From: Verrucomicrobiales bacterium | GTDB lineage: Bacteria > Verrucomicrobiota > Verrucomicrobiia > Verrucomicrobiales > DEV007 | Reading direction: 5' to 3' | Assembly (NCBI GenBank): GCA_029213005.1 | Contig: JARGPI010000008.1 | Span: 176,226-240,225, forward strand | Length of the DNA: 64,000 bases | Shown here: positions 48,679-57,425 of the stretch, one piece after another | Numbering within the stretch: position 1 is the first letter of the stretch | Layout of the letters: the number at the start of each line of letters is the position of its first letter | Notes under the pieces: generated by a model | The model's input: the letters and a program-made list of their open reading frames with translations, nothing else | Database searches by the model: none | Told to the model about the DNA's origin: nothing | Made by a program: the position numbers and the translations under genes

Positions 48679-48730
48679 CCAACGCCGGGTTCTTGCGATA
48701 GCTGATGGCCGGATTTCAACGATTTACGAG

Positions 48731-49657
48731 ATGGAACAAGCCAAGGTCAAAGCAGGAGTTGCCGGAGTCGGCGCAATCGGACAAAACCATGCCCGGATTT
48801 ACTCGGAACTGGAATCGGCCGATTTGGTGGCCATCTACGATACCGATATTGAGCGGGCTAAGGAAATTTCCGAAAAATTCGGCGGCACTCCGACCCAGTC
48901 TCTCGAAGACTTTGCTTCTATGGTCGACGCCGCCTCGGTAGCGACTCCAACCGTTACACACCGCGAAATCGGTTCCATTCTTCTCGAAGCGGACTGCCAC
49001 GTTCTCGTCGAAAAACCGATCGCGGACTCCCGGGACGATGCCAAAGCGCTGATCGATCTCGCCCAGCAGAAAAACAAGATTTTGCAGGTCGGCCATATCG
49101 AACGCTTCAACCCAGTGATGAGCCAGCTCGAAGCGCGTCTCGACTCACCAAAATTCATCGAATCACACCGCCTTTCTCCATTTCCCCAGCGCAGCCTCGA
49201 CATTGGCGTAGTCCTTGATTTGATGATTCACGATCTGGAGATCATTCTTCACCTCGTCAATTCTGAGGTGGCTCAAATCGACGCCGTCGGCATTCCGGTG
49301 CTGACCAAGCGCGAAGATATCGCCAATGCCCGGCTTCGATTCGAAAACGGCTGTGTCGCTAACATCACCGCGAGCCGGATCAGTCCGGAGAAAATGCGGA
49401 AAATCCGGGTTTTCCAGAGCGAAGCCTACCTCTCCCTCGATTATCAGGAACAGGGCGGCTGGATTTACCGGAAAGACGGTATGCAAATCGCCCGCGAAGA
49501 GGTCGAGATCGAAAAAGACGAACCTCTCAAGCTTGAGCTGGCCTCTTTTATCGAATGCGCCGCCAAAGGCCAGTCTCCCAAGGTCACCGGGAAACACGGC
49601 GCAGCCGCCCTCGACATCGCTCTGGAGATCACTCGCTTGATCGAGGAAAGCTGGTAA
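48731..49657 (+). CDS. Gfo/Idh/MocA oxidoreductase next to lpxI
   Basis: A 308-aa NAD(P)-dependent sugar dehydrogenase: Rossmann GVAGVGAIGQNHA, the family EKP motif (residues 94-96) and the catalytic-region VVLDLMIHDLEIILHL. In several LpxI-containing bacteria a similar gene (GnnA-type UDP-GlcNAc 3-dehydrogenase) works in making diamino-sugar lipid A. The aminotransferase GnnB that GnnA needs is not in the window, so that role is only a possibility. It overlaps the opposing membrane protein gene by 29 nt. Confidence 0.87.
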   Translation: MEQAKVKAGVAGVGAIGQNHARIYSELESADLVAIYDTDIERAKEISEKFGGTPTQSLEDFASMVDAASVATPTVTHREIGSILLEADCHVLVEKPIADSRDDAKALIDLAQQKNKILQVGHIERFNPVMSQLEARLDSPKFIESHRLSPFPQRSLDIGVVLDLMIHDLEIILHLVNSEVAQIDAVGIPVLTKREDIANARLRFENGCVANITASRISPEKMRKIRVFQSEAYLSLDYQEQGGWIYRKDGMQIAREEVEIEKDEPLKLELASFIECAAKGQSPKVTGKHGAAALDIALEITRLIEESW

Positions 49658-50402
49658 AGAGAAGCAGCAGAGGCACCATCCAGTGAGAAGTGCGAACCAG
49701 AGTTTCTATTAGCCAGGGGTCGAGGCTCTGTCCCGATACCACTCTCGCGCAGGCCGTCAAGGCGCCCCAGGCGATCATGTAGTAGAGAGAAATCCTCCGA
49801 AACGGAGCGATCAGGATGCCCACGGCTGCCACAAAATCGAGAATCCCCGCAGCCATTAAAAATTGACGGGCCCCGGCTTCGTCCAGCGGGAGAATTTTAG
49901 TGGTCATCATCATAAACTTCAACGGGACGGGATGAAATCCGACCGCGTAGAGCCCGTGACCAATGAAAGTGAGCGAAGTCGCCAGCTGCATCAAAAGGTG
50001 ACTTTTCCCCGGCTCTTTCTGAGCGATAAAGAGCATTAGTGGGCATCCCCACTGCAGGGAGTGTTCGATCGCCATCGCGAGGTGATTTCCACTGTCGATA
50101 AACCGGGCGAAGGAGTCGACAATCAGAATGACAGTCATCGGAATCAAGAGCCCTCTCAACCACCGCACCCACGGAACGACCGCTGAAATCATCAAGGCAA
50201 TCCCGAGGATTTTCAGACCCGTAGTGATCATCGGGTCCGACGTCATCGCGAACTGATCCCAGTCAACCAGCCTCCCCCACCAGCCTTCCTGCCAGACCAG
50301 CCCGCGGATCGGACTGTCCCACCGCCAGGTTAGCCAACCTCGCGCCAGCACCGTAATCGACACGCAAAGCTTCAGCAGAACCAACCAACTATTCCGGCTC
50401 AT
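49629..50402 (-). CDS. Multi-pass membrane protein of unknown function
   Basis: A 257-aa protein with about six to seven hydrophobic helices and many Trp residues in the first 40 positions. Patterns such as FIGHGLYAVG and GILDFVAAVGI are loosely like DoxX or vitamin-K-epoxide-type quinone proteins, but no cysteine pair is seen, so no function is assigned. It follows the phosphatase gene on the same strand after 24 nt, so the two may be co-transcribed. Confidence 0.72.
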   Translation of the reverse strand: MSRNSWLVLLKLCVSITVLARGWLTWRWDSPIRGLVWQEGWWGRLVDWDQFAMTSDPMITTGLKILGIALMISAVVPWVRWLRGLLIPMTVILIVDSFARFIDSGNHLAMAIEHSLQWGCPLMLFIAQKEPGKSHLLMQLATSLTFIGHGLYAVGFHPVPLKFMMMTTKILPLDEAGARQFLMAAGILDFVAAVGILIAPFRRISLYYMIAWGALTACARVVSGQSLDPWLIETLVRTSHWMVPLLLLFTSFPRSSE

Positions 50403-50426
50403 CGGAAAATCGTCGTGACAAGGCTT

Positions 50427-51680
50427 TTAGCGATCTCCCGGAACCACCAGAACCGACTCGCCCCCCGGAGCCCACAACTCGAGCCCCGCAGGCGTTTCAA
50501 ACGGTTTTCGAGGGTCGATCGACGCCGTTCTCGCCGGATTTTTGATCTTCACCGTTTTGATTTCGATTTTTTCCGGAGTGACATGGATCCAGTCGAACCC
50601 GTTGAAAGAATCCGTGGCAATCGTCCAGGGTTTCGCATCGTCAGCGGCACGCAGCGGAGCACCCCAGCAACCTTCGCCGATATAAACCGTGGCATTTTTA
50701 TCGTTTTTGGAGCGGGAAAAACCCTCCGTCCCCGCCGTATCCGGTTTCAGAGGGAACGTGCGCTTCATCACGTGGGAATCCGACTCGATCGCCAGGTCCA
50801 AACCGCACTCGTAGAAAATGTCCGCCCAGAGATGCGGATTCAAGCCTTCGGACTTCCTCGATACATGCGGCCGCATCGGTTTGTGATAGCCCGCCACGAG
50901 ATGCGTGACCTCCCCCCGGTATTTCTTGAGTCCTTTCCGGAGCCATTCGCCCTGATCCCCATCCGCCGGAATTTGAGAATTCAGCGTAAAATAGCGAAAC
51001 AGATCCCCGCCGATCGACCACTCATAGTAGGCATCCTTCGGCGTATCGAAATATTGATAAATCGAATCCGGGCGCGCTTCATGGTTGCCCCGATGCGGCA
51101 CAATCGGGATAATCCGGCCCTCATCATCGATGGTCTCCTGCCAATCATCCATCCACTCCATCCACTCCGCTTCATTATCGTGATTGATCATATCGCCTGT
51201 GAAAGCGATAAACAGTGGCTGCAGCTTCGCGCAAATTTGATTGGCGTGAACTCTCGGTTCCTTGAAATTACGCGAGTCCCCTCCCGCGATGAAAGTGAAA
51301 GGTTTCGACTCCTCCGGTGCCGTCAGGAACGAAAACCGGGGACTCACTCCCGCCTCATCTTTGATACAAAAATAATACCTCGTGTCAGGCTTCAGGCCTT
51401 TGAGATGAACAAAGCAGTTATGAATCACCGGTGAGTAACGGTGACTGCGATCCACCTTATCCTTTTCCGGGTAATTTTTGTAATCCCTTCCGAAATCCTC
51501 TTCCCCATAATAAACCTTCCCCGCCTCACCCGAGACCTGATTCCACGCAATCGTCGCCTTCGAAGTCGGGTCCTCCGACCAAACCACGCGATACTGGCTG
51601 GTATTCGAGCCTCCCAGGCCCGTCAGCGGGATCATCAAGGCGGAAATTATCCAAAGAGAGCAGTAAAATATCTTCACCAC
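50427..51680 (-). CDS. Purple acid phosphatase-like metallophosphoesterase
   Basis: A 417-aa secreted protein, GTG start, with a signal peptide (1-24). An N-terminal fibronectin-like domain has KATIAWNQVSGE and LKGLKPDTRYYFCI. The metallophosphoesterase core follows: GGDSRN, FTGDMINHD, PHRGNHEAR, AGYHKPMRPH and ESDSHVMKR, giving the two-metal ligand set. The layout matches purple acid phosphatases, so it probably releases phosphate from organic esters in the periplasm. Paired-palindrome site D begins 50 nt upstream of its start. Confidence 0.87.
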   Translation of the reverse strand: MVKIFYCSLWIISALMIPLTGLGGSNTSQYRVVWSEDPTSKATIAWNQVSGEAGKVYYGEEDFGRDYKNYPEKDKVDRSHRYSPVIHNCFVHLKGLKPDTRYYFCIKDEAGVSPRFSFLTAPEESKPFTFIAGGDSRNFKEPRVHANQICAKLQPLFIAFTGDMINHDNEAEWMEWMDDWQETIDDEGRIIPIVPHRGNHEARPDSIYQYFDTPKDAYYEWSIGGDLFRYFTLNSQIPADGDQGEWLRKGLKKYRGEVTHLVAGYHKPMRPHVSRKSEGLNPHLWADIFYECGLDLAIESDSHVMKRTFPLKPDTAGTEGFSRSKNDKNATVYIGEGCWGAPLRAADDAKPWTIATDSFNGFDWIHVTPEKIEIKTVKIKNPARTASIDPRKPFETPAGLELWAPGGESVLVVPGDR

Positions 51681-51730
51681 ACACCACTAAGTCAAAAAAC
51701 TCGGGAAATGAAGCCCCGCTTGACGCCATT

Positions 51731-51763
51731 GTACAGGGTACAGTCCGAAACGGTACAGGGTAC
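51731..51763. repeat. Paired palindrome site D (two GTACAGGGTAC)
   Basis: Copies at 51731-51741 and 51753-51763, spaced 22 bp. On the minus strand they read GTACCCTGTAC, 50 nt upstream of the phosphatase GTG. A long inverted repeat begins 4 nt further on. Confidence 0.9.
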
Positions 51764-51767
51764 AATT

Positions 51768-51858
51768 CAAAAACTCTTGCTTCTGCTCTTATTCCTGCTC
51801 TTGCTCTCATGCATTTGGAGCAAGAACAAGATTAAGAGCAGGAGCAAGAACAAGTTTG
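51768..51858. repeat. Long imperfect inverted repeat (about 39-nt arms)
   Basis: Left arm 51768-51806 is pyrimidine-rich (repeated GCTCTT/TGCTTC units). Right arm 51818-51858 is the purine-rich near-complement (GAGCAAGA, TAAGAGCAGG). The loop is 11 nt. RNA from either strand would form a long rod with few mismatches. No T run follows directly. The rest of the 51681-52024 gap shows no gene. Confidence 0.75.
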
Positions 51859-52024
51859 AGAACATGAGTTGGCGGTGCCTCACGACCTGGTTCATGCGCC
51901 CCAAACAATCGTAAAATTTAAGAATGATTCCCCGGTCTCACTCGTTTAACGGGGTGACAGCAGTCCTGACCGCGCGGGACGCAAATCTCTCGACCCGTCT
52001 CTCAATTGACGGTATTTTATCGCC

Positions 52025-53815
52025 ATGGCAAAAATAACCCCACACGTATTTATATCCGCAACCAGCGGAGACTTGCGTAGTGCCAGAGATATCGTGAAAA
52101 ATTCCCTTCTCACGATCGGTTGCCATCCCATCGTGCAGGAACATTTCGAGCCCGACTACCGCACGATCAAAGATATGCTGCGGGAGATGGTCGCCGACTG
52201 CGAAGCGGTGATCCACCTCGTCGGCTTTCACTACGGCGGAGAACCCGACCCGGCATCTCTGCCCCCCGGAACCGGGAGACGTTCCTGGACACAACTGGAA
52301 CTCGACGTGGCCCGCGAACTGGGGAAAAAAGTCTATCTCTTCATTTTTGATAAAAGCTACCCCTTCGACGAGCCAACTCAGCCCGATCCTGACGACGAAC
52401 TTTCACTACAGGAAGTGCATCGCCAGCGCATTTTCAACGGGGAGTATATCTATCACATTATCAAATCGCCGGTCGACCTCTCGCGCCGCGTGATCGAACT
52501 CCGTCTCGAGGCCGCCGAGCTCCGCGAGCAGGTAGAGAAAAGCAACAACCAACTCTCCGACGCACTTGGCACCATGGAGAAAAATGCCGGGGAACTGAAA
52601 GAGGGACAGGTGTCAATTCTTTCCAGCGTCGCAGAAATGCGCGACGCTTTTTCAGTTTACTCCGAGCTGGGCGGTATCATCCCCGATCCCACTCTCCCCG
52701 AACATTTCTATTACAACGCCAAAATCAGCGAACTGAAGGGCGACTACGGAAATGCCCGGAAATACTTTATTGAATACTTCCGGTTTGATATAGAATGCAT
52801 CGATCCTCACCTTCTCTTTATCCAGTTCCTCAAAGTGCAGGAAGGTAAAGAAGGGGCTGCTGAGACCTACCGCCATGTCGTGAGAAACTCAAAGAGCGTC
52901 GTTCACGAACTGGCCGAGGCTCTACTCTGGGACCGGGAACGCCGCATCGCCCAACTACAGATTTTTCTAAAAAGCCACCGAGACTGTGGACCCGCTATTT
53001 ATTTACTCAGCCTCGAGTTTTCCGAGACCCGTCTCGGCACCCGGACCCTTCAGGATAAACGAAACGAGAAACGCTTTCTCGAAAGCTTCCGAAAATTCGA
53101 TGAGCTCGGTCACGTCGTGAAATGGTTCGTCGATCAATCCCTCGTTTCCGAGTGGCGGGACGATGCGACCTACCGCCTCACCGCACTGCAAAAGCATACT
53201 TCCGCGCTGGAGCATCCCGTGCAAGTGCCCTGGCTGAGCCACAACCGCGGCTGGGTCGGCACCATCCAGATCGCTGAAATTGCGACCGAAATATACTGGC
53301 GTCCGCCCGATAAAGAGAAATTTGTCTCGACCGGTTTCCTTTCGACCCGCTGCTACTCGACCGGGCAGAAGCTCCCGCAACAGACCATAGAGCTTCCCAA
53401 GGTAACGGAAAAGACCGCGATTGAAGTGGCCTACAAAAACCTGAACGGGGAAATGATGGGACCGTATCCAGCCATGCTGGAGCCCTATGTGGAATCGCAC
53501 TCGGAGACCAAACAGATTCTCAATATATCAAAGCGAAGCTGGGCGACCTTCCGCGAGTACGATGGAAAACTGTTGCTCTACTTTACCCACCTCCTCTGTC
53601 ATCGGGGTGGACTGCAGCAGATTACCTATGGGCTGAATTCCAATCCTCGCTTCCGGGTCGTCTTTCCGGAATACAACAAACCCGGCATCGCCCCGATCGA
53701 TTCGGACCTCCCGGTTTTTATTACCGTCCCGCCGGATACGACTTACGTCACCGTGCAGGTGATTTTCAAAGACGGGGCACCCTCTGAGATCGTAAAAATC
53801 GATCGCAACCACTAG
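52025..53815 (+). CDS. DUF4062 N-terminal domain protein with coiled coil and unknown C-terminal region
   Basis: A 596-aa protein. Residues 6-110 are a DUF4062 domain (VFISATSGDLRSAR, VQEHFEPDYRTIKDMLREMV, CEAVIHLVGFHYGG, WTQLELDVA), related to the TIR/nucleoside-deoxyribosyltransferase-like group. A coiled coil (about 165-215) and a TPR-like helical stretch (about 230-420) follow. The last 150 residues are beta-rich and end in a DLPVFITVPPDTTYV strand. DUF4062 is often found at the front of NTPase-containing, defence-like proteins, but no P-loop is seen here. It stands alone between minus-strand genes. Role unknown; a sensor or effector is an inference. Confidence 0.8.
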   Translation: MAKITPHVFISATSGDLRSARDIVKNSLLTIGCHPIVQEHFEPDYRTIKDMLREMVADCEAVIHLVGFHYGGEPDPASLPPGTGRRSWTQLELDVARELGKKVYLFIFDKSYPFDEPTQPDPDDELSLQEVHRQRIFNGEYIYHIIKSPVDLSRRVIELRLEAAELREQVEKSNNQLSDALGTMEKNAGELKEGQVSILSSVAEMRDAFSVYSELGGIIPDPTLPEHFYYNAKISELKGDYGNARKYFIEYFRFDIECIDPHLLFIQFLKVQEGKEGAAETYRHVVRNSKSVVHELAEALLWDRERRIAQLQIFLKSHRDCGPAIYLLSLEFSETRLGTRTLQDKRNEKRFLESFRKFDELGHVVKWFVDQSLVSEWRDDATYRLTALQKHTSALEHPVQVPWLSHNRGWVGTIQIAEIATEIYWRPPDKEKFVSTGFLSTRCYSTGQKLPQQTIELPKVTEKTAIEVAYKNLNGEMMGPYPAMLEPYVESHSETKQILNISKRSWATFREYDGKLLLYFTHLLCHRGGLQQITYGLNSNPRFRVVFPEYNKPGIAPIDSDLPVFITVPPDTTYVTVQVIFKDGAPSEIVKIDRNH

Positions 53816-54759
53816 GGAATCACCCACTCGTGGCAGAACTCCATGAGCCGAACTTTACCCGGAATCGCTTTGGCTTTGTGATAGGACAGCAGTTTCGGGA
53901 AATTAGCCGTCGTCGAAAAGTGAAATCCTGAGGAGAGCGGCTCAAAGAAATTATCCTGATGAGTCGGCATCACATATTCCGGACAGAGGTATTTCACGGC
54001 ATCCGGGTAGCGATTCTGGCTGTCAGCAACCGCCACACCCATGATCGCAACATCCACCCCTTTTGCTTTACTGGAAGGCATCACATTTCCCATCCCGCCG
54101 GATTCGATATAGATCCTTTTGCCACCGATTTCGATCAGATAAGCGAGCGGTTCCCCGACCCGCCAGTCTTTGGCGCGACACGGCGCGGGCACCTCGCCAT
54201 CAAGTTCACCCGGATAAGGCACCATTCCCAGGATCCGATCGTGAGTCGCGGATAACACCGTGATTTTCGCATCACCGATCCGGATTCGCTGATCAGCAGT
54301 GGTCCATTTCGCGCTGCGAGCGGGAACGCCGGATGCTTTGAGCAGCGCCCGCCCCGTCTTCGAACTGTAAATTCTGCCGCCGAATTCTTTCTGCAAAAAA
54401 GGCAGATCGAGAGCGTGATCAAAGTGAGCGTGAGTGACCAGCCATCCATCGATATCTTTCGGAAAATCAGCTTCCTTAACGCCTTCGCAAATCACATCCT
54501 CTTTTGGTGGAGTCAACCCGTTCAGCATCACCGTTCGCAGGTCGTATCGGGAAAAATAGGGATCCACCGCAATCGCCGTCTTGCCGCTTTCGATCAAGTA
54601 TCCGCTCGTTCCGAGGTAAGTCAGACTGACTTCCCCTTTCGCTTTTTTCGATTCCCCGGCAGGTACCCCCACCACGTAATCCTCATAGCTGGTTAACTTA
54701 TAAGCACAGCTGGTAAAGCAACTGCATGCCAGCATCAGAGCTAAAAACGGTCTCCCCAT
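53812..54759 (-). CDS. Metallo-beta-lactamase-fold lipoprotein (UlaG-like)
   Basis: A 315-aa protein with a lipoprotein signal (CSCFTSC, Cys18) and an MBL fold: TYLGTSGYLIESGKTAIAVDPYFSRYD, THAHFDHALD (H110, H112, D114, H115), ATHDRI and a final MPTHQDNFF. The hydrolase is probably exported; substrate unknown. Such UlaG/RomA-like proteins cleave lactones or lipids. The stop overlaps the DUF4062 gene by 4 nt, tail to tail. Confidence 0.85.
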   Translation of the reverse strand: MGRPFLALMLACSCFTSCAYKLTSYEDYVVGVPAGESKKAKGEVSLTYLGTSGYLIESGKTAIAVDPYFSRYDLRTVMLNGLTPPKEDVICEGVKEADFPKDIDGWLVTHAHFDHALDLPFLQKEFGGRIYSSKTGRALLKASGVPARSAKWTTADQRIRIGDAKITVLSATHDRILGMVPYPGELDGEVPAPCRAKDWRVGEPLAYLIEIGGKRIYIESGGMGNVMPSSKAKGVDVAIMGVAVADSQNRYPDAVKYLCPEYVMPTHQDNFFEPLSSGFHFSTTANFPKLLSYHKAKAIPGKVRLMEFCHEWVIP

Positions 54760-54868
54760 GTTTCTTAGATATCTTAAATATCTAGGGTGTAAAGGCTAAT
54801 TTACTGATCCTGTAACAATTCCGGGGCAGTGGGTAACAGAGGATTGCAAACCTAAAACCATCAATCTT

Positions 54869-55933
54869 ATGCAAAACCAATTACAAAAACCGAATCAATG
54901 GATCATCCCGACTGCTGTTGTCAGCGCCATCGTGGTGTTTCTCACCATCGTCGTGATCTTTTTTATGACGATGTTTAAAGTCGCCGCGGAAGCGATCAAA
55001 CTGACCGACGGAGCCCAACCAGAACTTATCCTCCCGGATGATGAGGAGGCCGGGAATCTGGCTCGAACAACCCTGCTGAATATCGATACCGCGCTGAAAA
55101 CGGGCGATTTCAAAACCTTTCGCGATACCCGGATCGCGAGCCTTTGGAAACGCCAGTTCACCACGGAGGAAATGGCAGGGGTCCTCAAACCGCTCAACGC
55201 ACAGGGCGTCGATTTCTCGGGCGTCGCCGGACTCACTGCGGAGTTTGACAAAGCGCACCGGATCACCGAAGAAAATCTGCTCGAGATTTCAGGCTCATTC
55301 CCTTCGGAACCCGCCCGGTCCTTTTTCGAACTGGGCTATCTCCGGGAAAATGATTCCTGGGCTCTCATCAAATTCTATGTCTACGCGAAGGAGGAGCCCC
55401 TCGCGATTCCGGAGGAGAGAGAAATTATCACCCTCACAGAACGGTCGCTGCTCGACTTCAACGCCGCTCTGCAGAAGCAGGATTTTCAAGCCTTCCACGG
55501 CCGCCTCGCCAAATCGTTTCAAACTCAAATCACCCCGGAGGGGCTGAAAGAGGCGTTTATCTCTCTGATTGACGCAAAATCGGATCTCAGCCCGATCAAG
55601 GCCTTGTCACCGGCTTTTGATGGCGAACCTGTGATCGATGACGATGGCGTTCTGGCCGTGAACGGGAGCTACACTACCGCCACCGAAAAGATCAATTTCG
55701 AGCTCAGTTTCTTTACCGAGGCAGAGGAATGGAAGCTCTTCGGAATCGGCGTGAACATTTTTCCAGTCGAGGAAACCACTGCGACAGAGGAAACCGTGCC
55801 GCCCCTCACCGACCTCGTTCAGTTCCTCCGGGAAAAAGTCGTGCTGCCTGACGATGGGGATCAGGCTCAGTTTCTGAAACAGCTTCAGGCCCTGACGGAG
55901 CTGGAAACTCTACTCGCCGAAAGCAATCCTTAA
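54869..55933 (+). CDS. Membrane protein with two NTF2-like repeats
   Basis: A 354-aa protein. One N-terminal helix (about 13-40) anchors it. Two repeats of about 115 residues follow (roughly 63-180 and 188-300). Both start with a helix like ARTTLLNIDTALKTGDFKTF / TERSLLDFNAALQKQDFQAF and end with a strand like SWALIKFYVY / EWKLFGIGVN. This is a DUF4019/NTF2-like pocket fold duplicated in tandem. The C-terminus is an acidic helix. Function unknown; probably a periplasmic binding or scaffold domain. Confidence 0.78.
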   Translation: MQNQLQKPNQWIIPTAVVSAIVVFLTIVVIFFMTMFKVAAEAIKLTDGAQPELILPDDEEAGNLARTTLLNIDTALKTGDFKTFRDTRIASLWKRQFTTEEMAGVLKPLNAQGVDFSGVAGLTAEFDKAHRITEENLLEISGSFPSEPARSFFELGYLRENDSWALIKFYVYAKEEPLAIPEEREIITLTERSLLDFNAALQKQDFQAFHGRLAKSFQTQITPEGLKEAFISLIDAKSDLSPIKALSPAFDGEPVIDDDGVLAVNGSYTTATEKINFELSFFTEAEEWKLFGIGVNIFPVEETTATEETVPPLTDLVQFLREKVVLPDDGDQAQFLKQLQALTELETLLAESNP

Positions 55934-55957
55934 CTGACGCGCCACAACCAGCGAAAT

Positions 55958-55993
55958 AGCATCATTCCATCTCAGGATGGGATGATGCTTTTC
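55958..55993 (+). terminator. Terminator after the NTF2-like gene
   Basis: A stem AGCATCATTCCAT paired with ATGGGATGATGCT (one T-G wobble), loop CTCAGG, then TTTT. It lies between convergent genes, 24 nt after the plus-strand stop, and covers the last bases of the minus gene. Confidence 0.75.
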
Positions 55994-57425
55994 AGGCAAT
56001 AATATCTTTCACGACATGCCCGTGAACGTCAGTGAGACGGAACTGCCGTCCCTGATAGCGGAACGTGAGCCGTTCATGATCGATCCCCAACAGGTGAAGA
56101 ATCGTCGCGTTAAAATCATGCAGGTGAACTTTATTCTCCGCCACCGAATACCCCAGTTCATCACTCGCACCATGGACGTGACCACCTTTGACGCCTCCGC
56201 CCGCCATCCACACCGTGTAGGCTTCTTTGTGGTGATCGCGCCCGATCGTTGTCAGATCCGCTTTGCTGCCGCCCTGCCCCATCGGAGTTCGTCCGAACTC
56301 TGCGTTCCAGACAATCAACGTCTTCTCGAGTAATCCTTTTTCCTTTAGATCTTTGATTAAAGCCGCAATCGGCTGATCGACCTGTTTGGCTTTACCGGGC
56401 AGACGCTTCATTACACCTCCGTGATGATCCCATCCCTGATCGAATAATTGCACAAAGCGGACGCCCCGTTCCACCATTCGCCGCGCCAGCAGGCAATTGT
56501 TGGCAAAGCTTGCGCCCCCCGGCTTGGAACCATACTTTTCGTGAACCGACTCCGGCTCATCTTTGATGTCCATCAAATCCGGGACCGACGTCTGCATTCG
56601 GTAGGCCATTTCATACTGACTGATCCGGGTTGCGATTTCCGGATCCCCCACACTGTCGAGCTGGATTTGATTGAGGTGATTCACCGAGTCGACCACCTTT
56701 TTCCGTTCGGTCGGACTCATCCCTTTTGGATTCGAAAGAAAAAGTACCGGATCCCCCTGACTGCGAAATTCAATTCCCTGATGAACCGTCGGCAGAAAAC
56801 CACTGCCCCACGCACTGTTCCCCGCCCCCAGAACCTGCCCGGTCACGAGAACCACAAAATCGGGGAGATTGCGATTAGGACTGCCGATACCGTAACTCAC
56901 CCAGGAGCCGATACTGGGACGACCAAACCGCTCGAAACCAGTTAGCGAATACAGTTGTGCCGGGGCATGATTGAACTGCTCGGTATGTAGAGATTTGATA
57001 AAACACAACTCATCCGCCACTCCCTGGAGATGCGGCATCAGATTCGAAATTTCCATCCCCGACTGACCGCAGCGTTTAAAAGCAAACTGTTCCTTCTCAG
57101 GTGTCCCCAGCAGATTCGGTTGCTCCCGGATAAAGGCGAGCTGTTTCTCGGCAAAAAATTCATCGGGGCAAAGCTGTCCGCTCCGTTTTTGTAACTCCGG
57201 TTTGTAGTCAAACAAATCGAGATGGGACGGAGCGCCGACCAAATGGATATAGATCACATGTTCCGCCTTCGGTGCGTGGTGAACTCCACGCCGGGTCAGG
57301 GCGTCGCTACCAGCCTGCGCATTGTCAGCATTGATCAACGATGTCAAAGCCGCACCGCCGAGACCAAAACCGGTCTGCTGGAAAAAATGGCGGCGACTCA
57401 GGAATTTTTGATAGTCGTCATTCAT
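55992..57425 (-). CDS. DUF1501 secreted protein (sulfatase-like fold), Tat substrate
   Basis: A 477-aa protein with a twin-arginine signal ([17 protein letters not shown]). Family motifs: [27 protein letters not shown] at the start, [25 protein letters not shown], and [17 protein letters not shown] near the end. DUF1501 has an alkaline-phosphatase-like fold and is found with DUF1549/1553 proteins in PVC bacteria. It overlaps the upstream partner by ATGA, a mark of translational coupling. Biochemical role unknown; surface or periplasmic polymer handling is suspected. Confidence 0.9.
   Translation of the reverse strand: MNDDYQKFLSRRHFFQQTGFGLGGAALTSLINADNAQAGSDALTRRGVHHAPKAEHVIYIHLVGAPSHLDLFDYKPELQKRSGQLCPDEFFAEKQLAFIREQPNLLGTPEKEQFAFKRCGQSGMEISNLMPHLQGVADELCFIKSLHTEQFNHAPAQLYSLTGFERFGRPSIGSWVSYGIGSPNRNLPDFVVLVTGQVLGAGNSAWGSGFLPTVHQGIEFRSQGDPVLFLSNPKGMSPTERKKVVDSVNHLNQIQLDSVGDPEIATRISQYEMAYRMQTSVPDLMDIKDEPESVHEKYGSKPGGASFANNCLLARRMVERGVRFVQLFDQGWDHHGGVMKRLPGKAKQVDQPIAALIKDLKEKGLLEKTLIVWNAEFGRTPMGQGGSKADLTTIGRDHHKEAYTVWMAGGGVKGGHVHGASDELGYSVAENKVHLHDFNATILHLLGIDHERLTFRYQGRQFRLTDVHGHVVKDIIA

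Noticed and set aside
50415..51434. 339-aa plus-strand ORF
   Set aside because: Antisense to the metallophosphoesterase, whose motifs are complete on the minus strand; the plus frame is arginine- and isoleucine-rich without any domain.
51441..51914. Plus-strand ORF with a lipoprotein-like LLLLLFLLLLSC stretch
   Set aside because: It runs antisense through the phosphatase gene, and the hydrophobic stretch is just the translation of the GCTCTT-type left arm of the inverted repeat.
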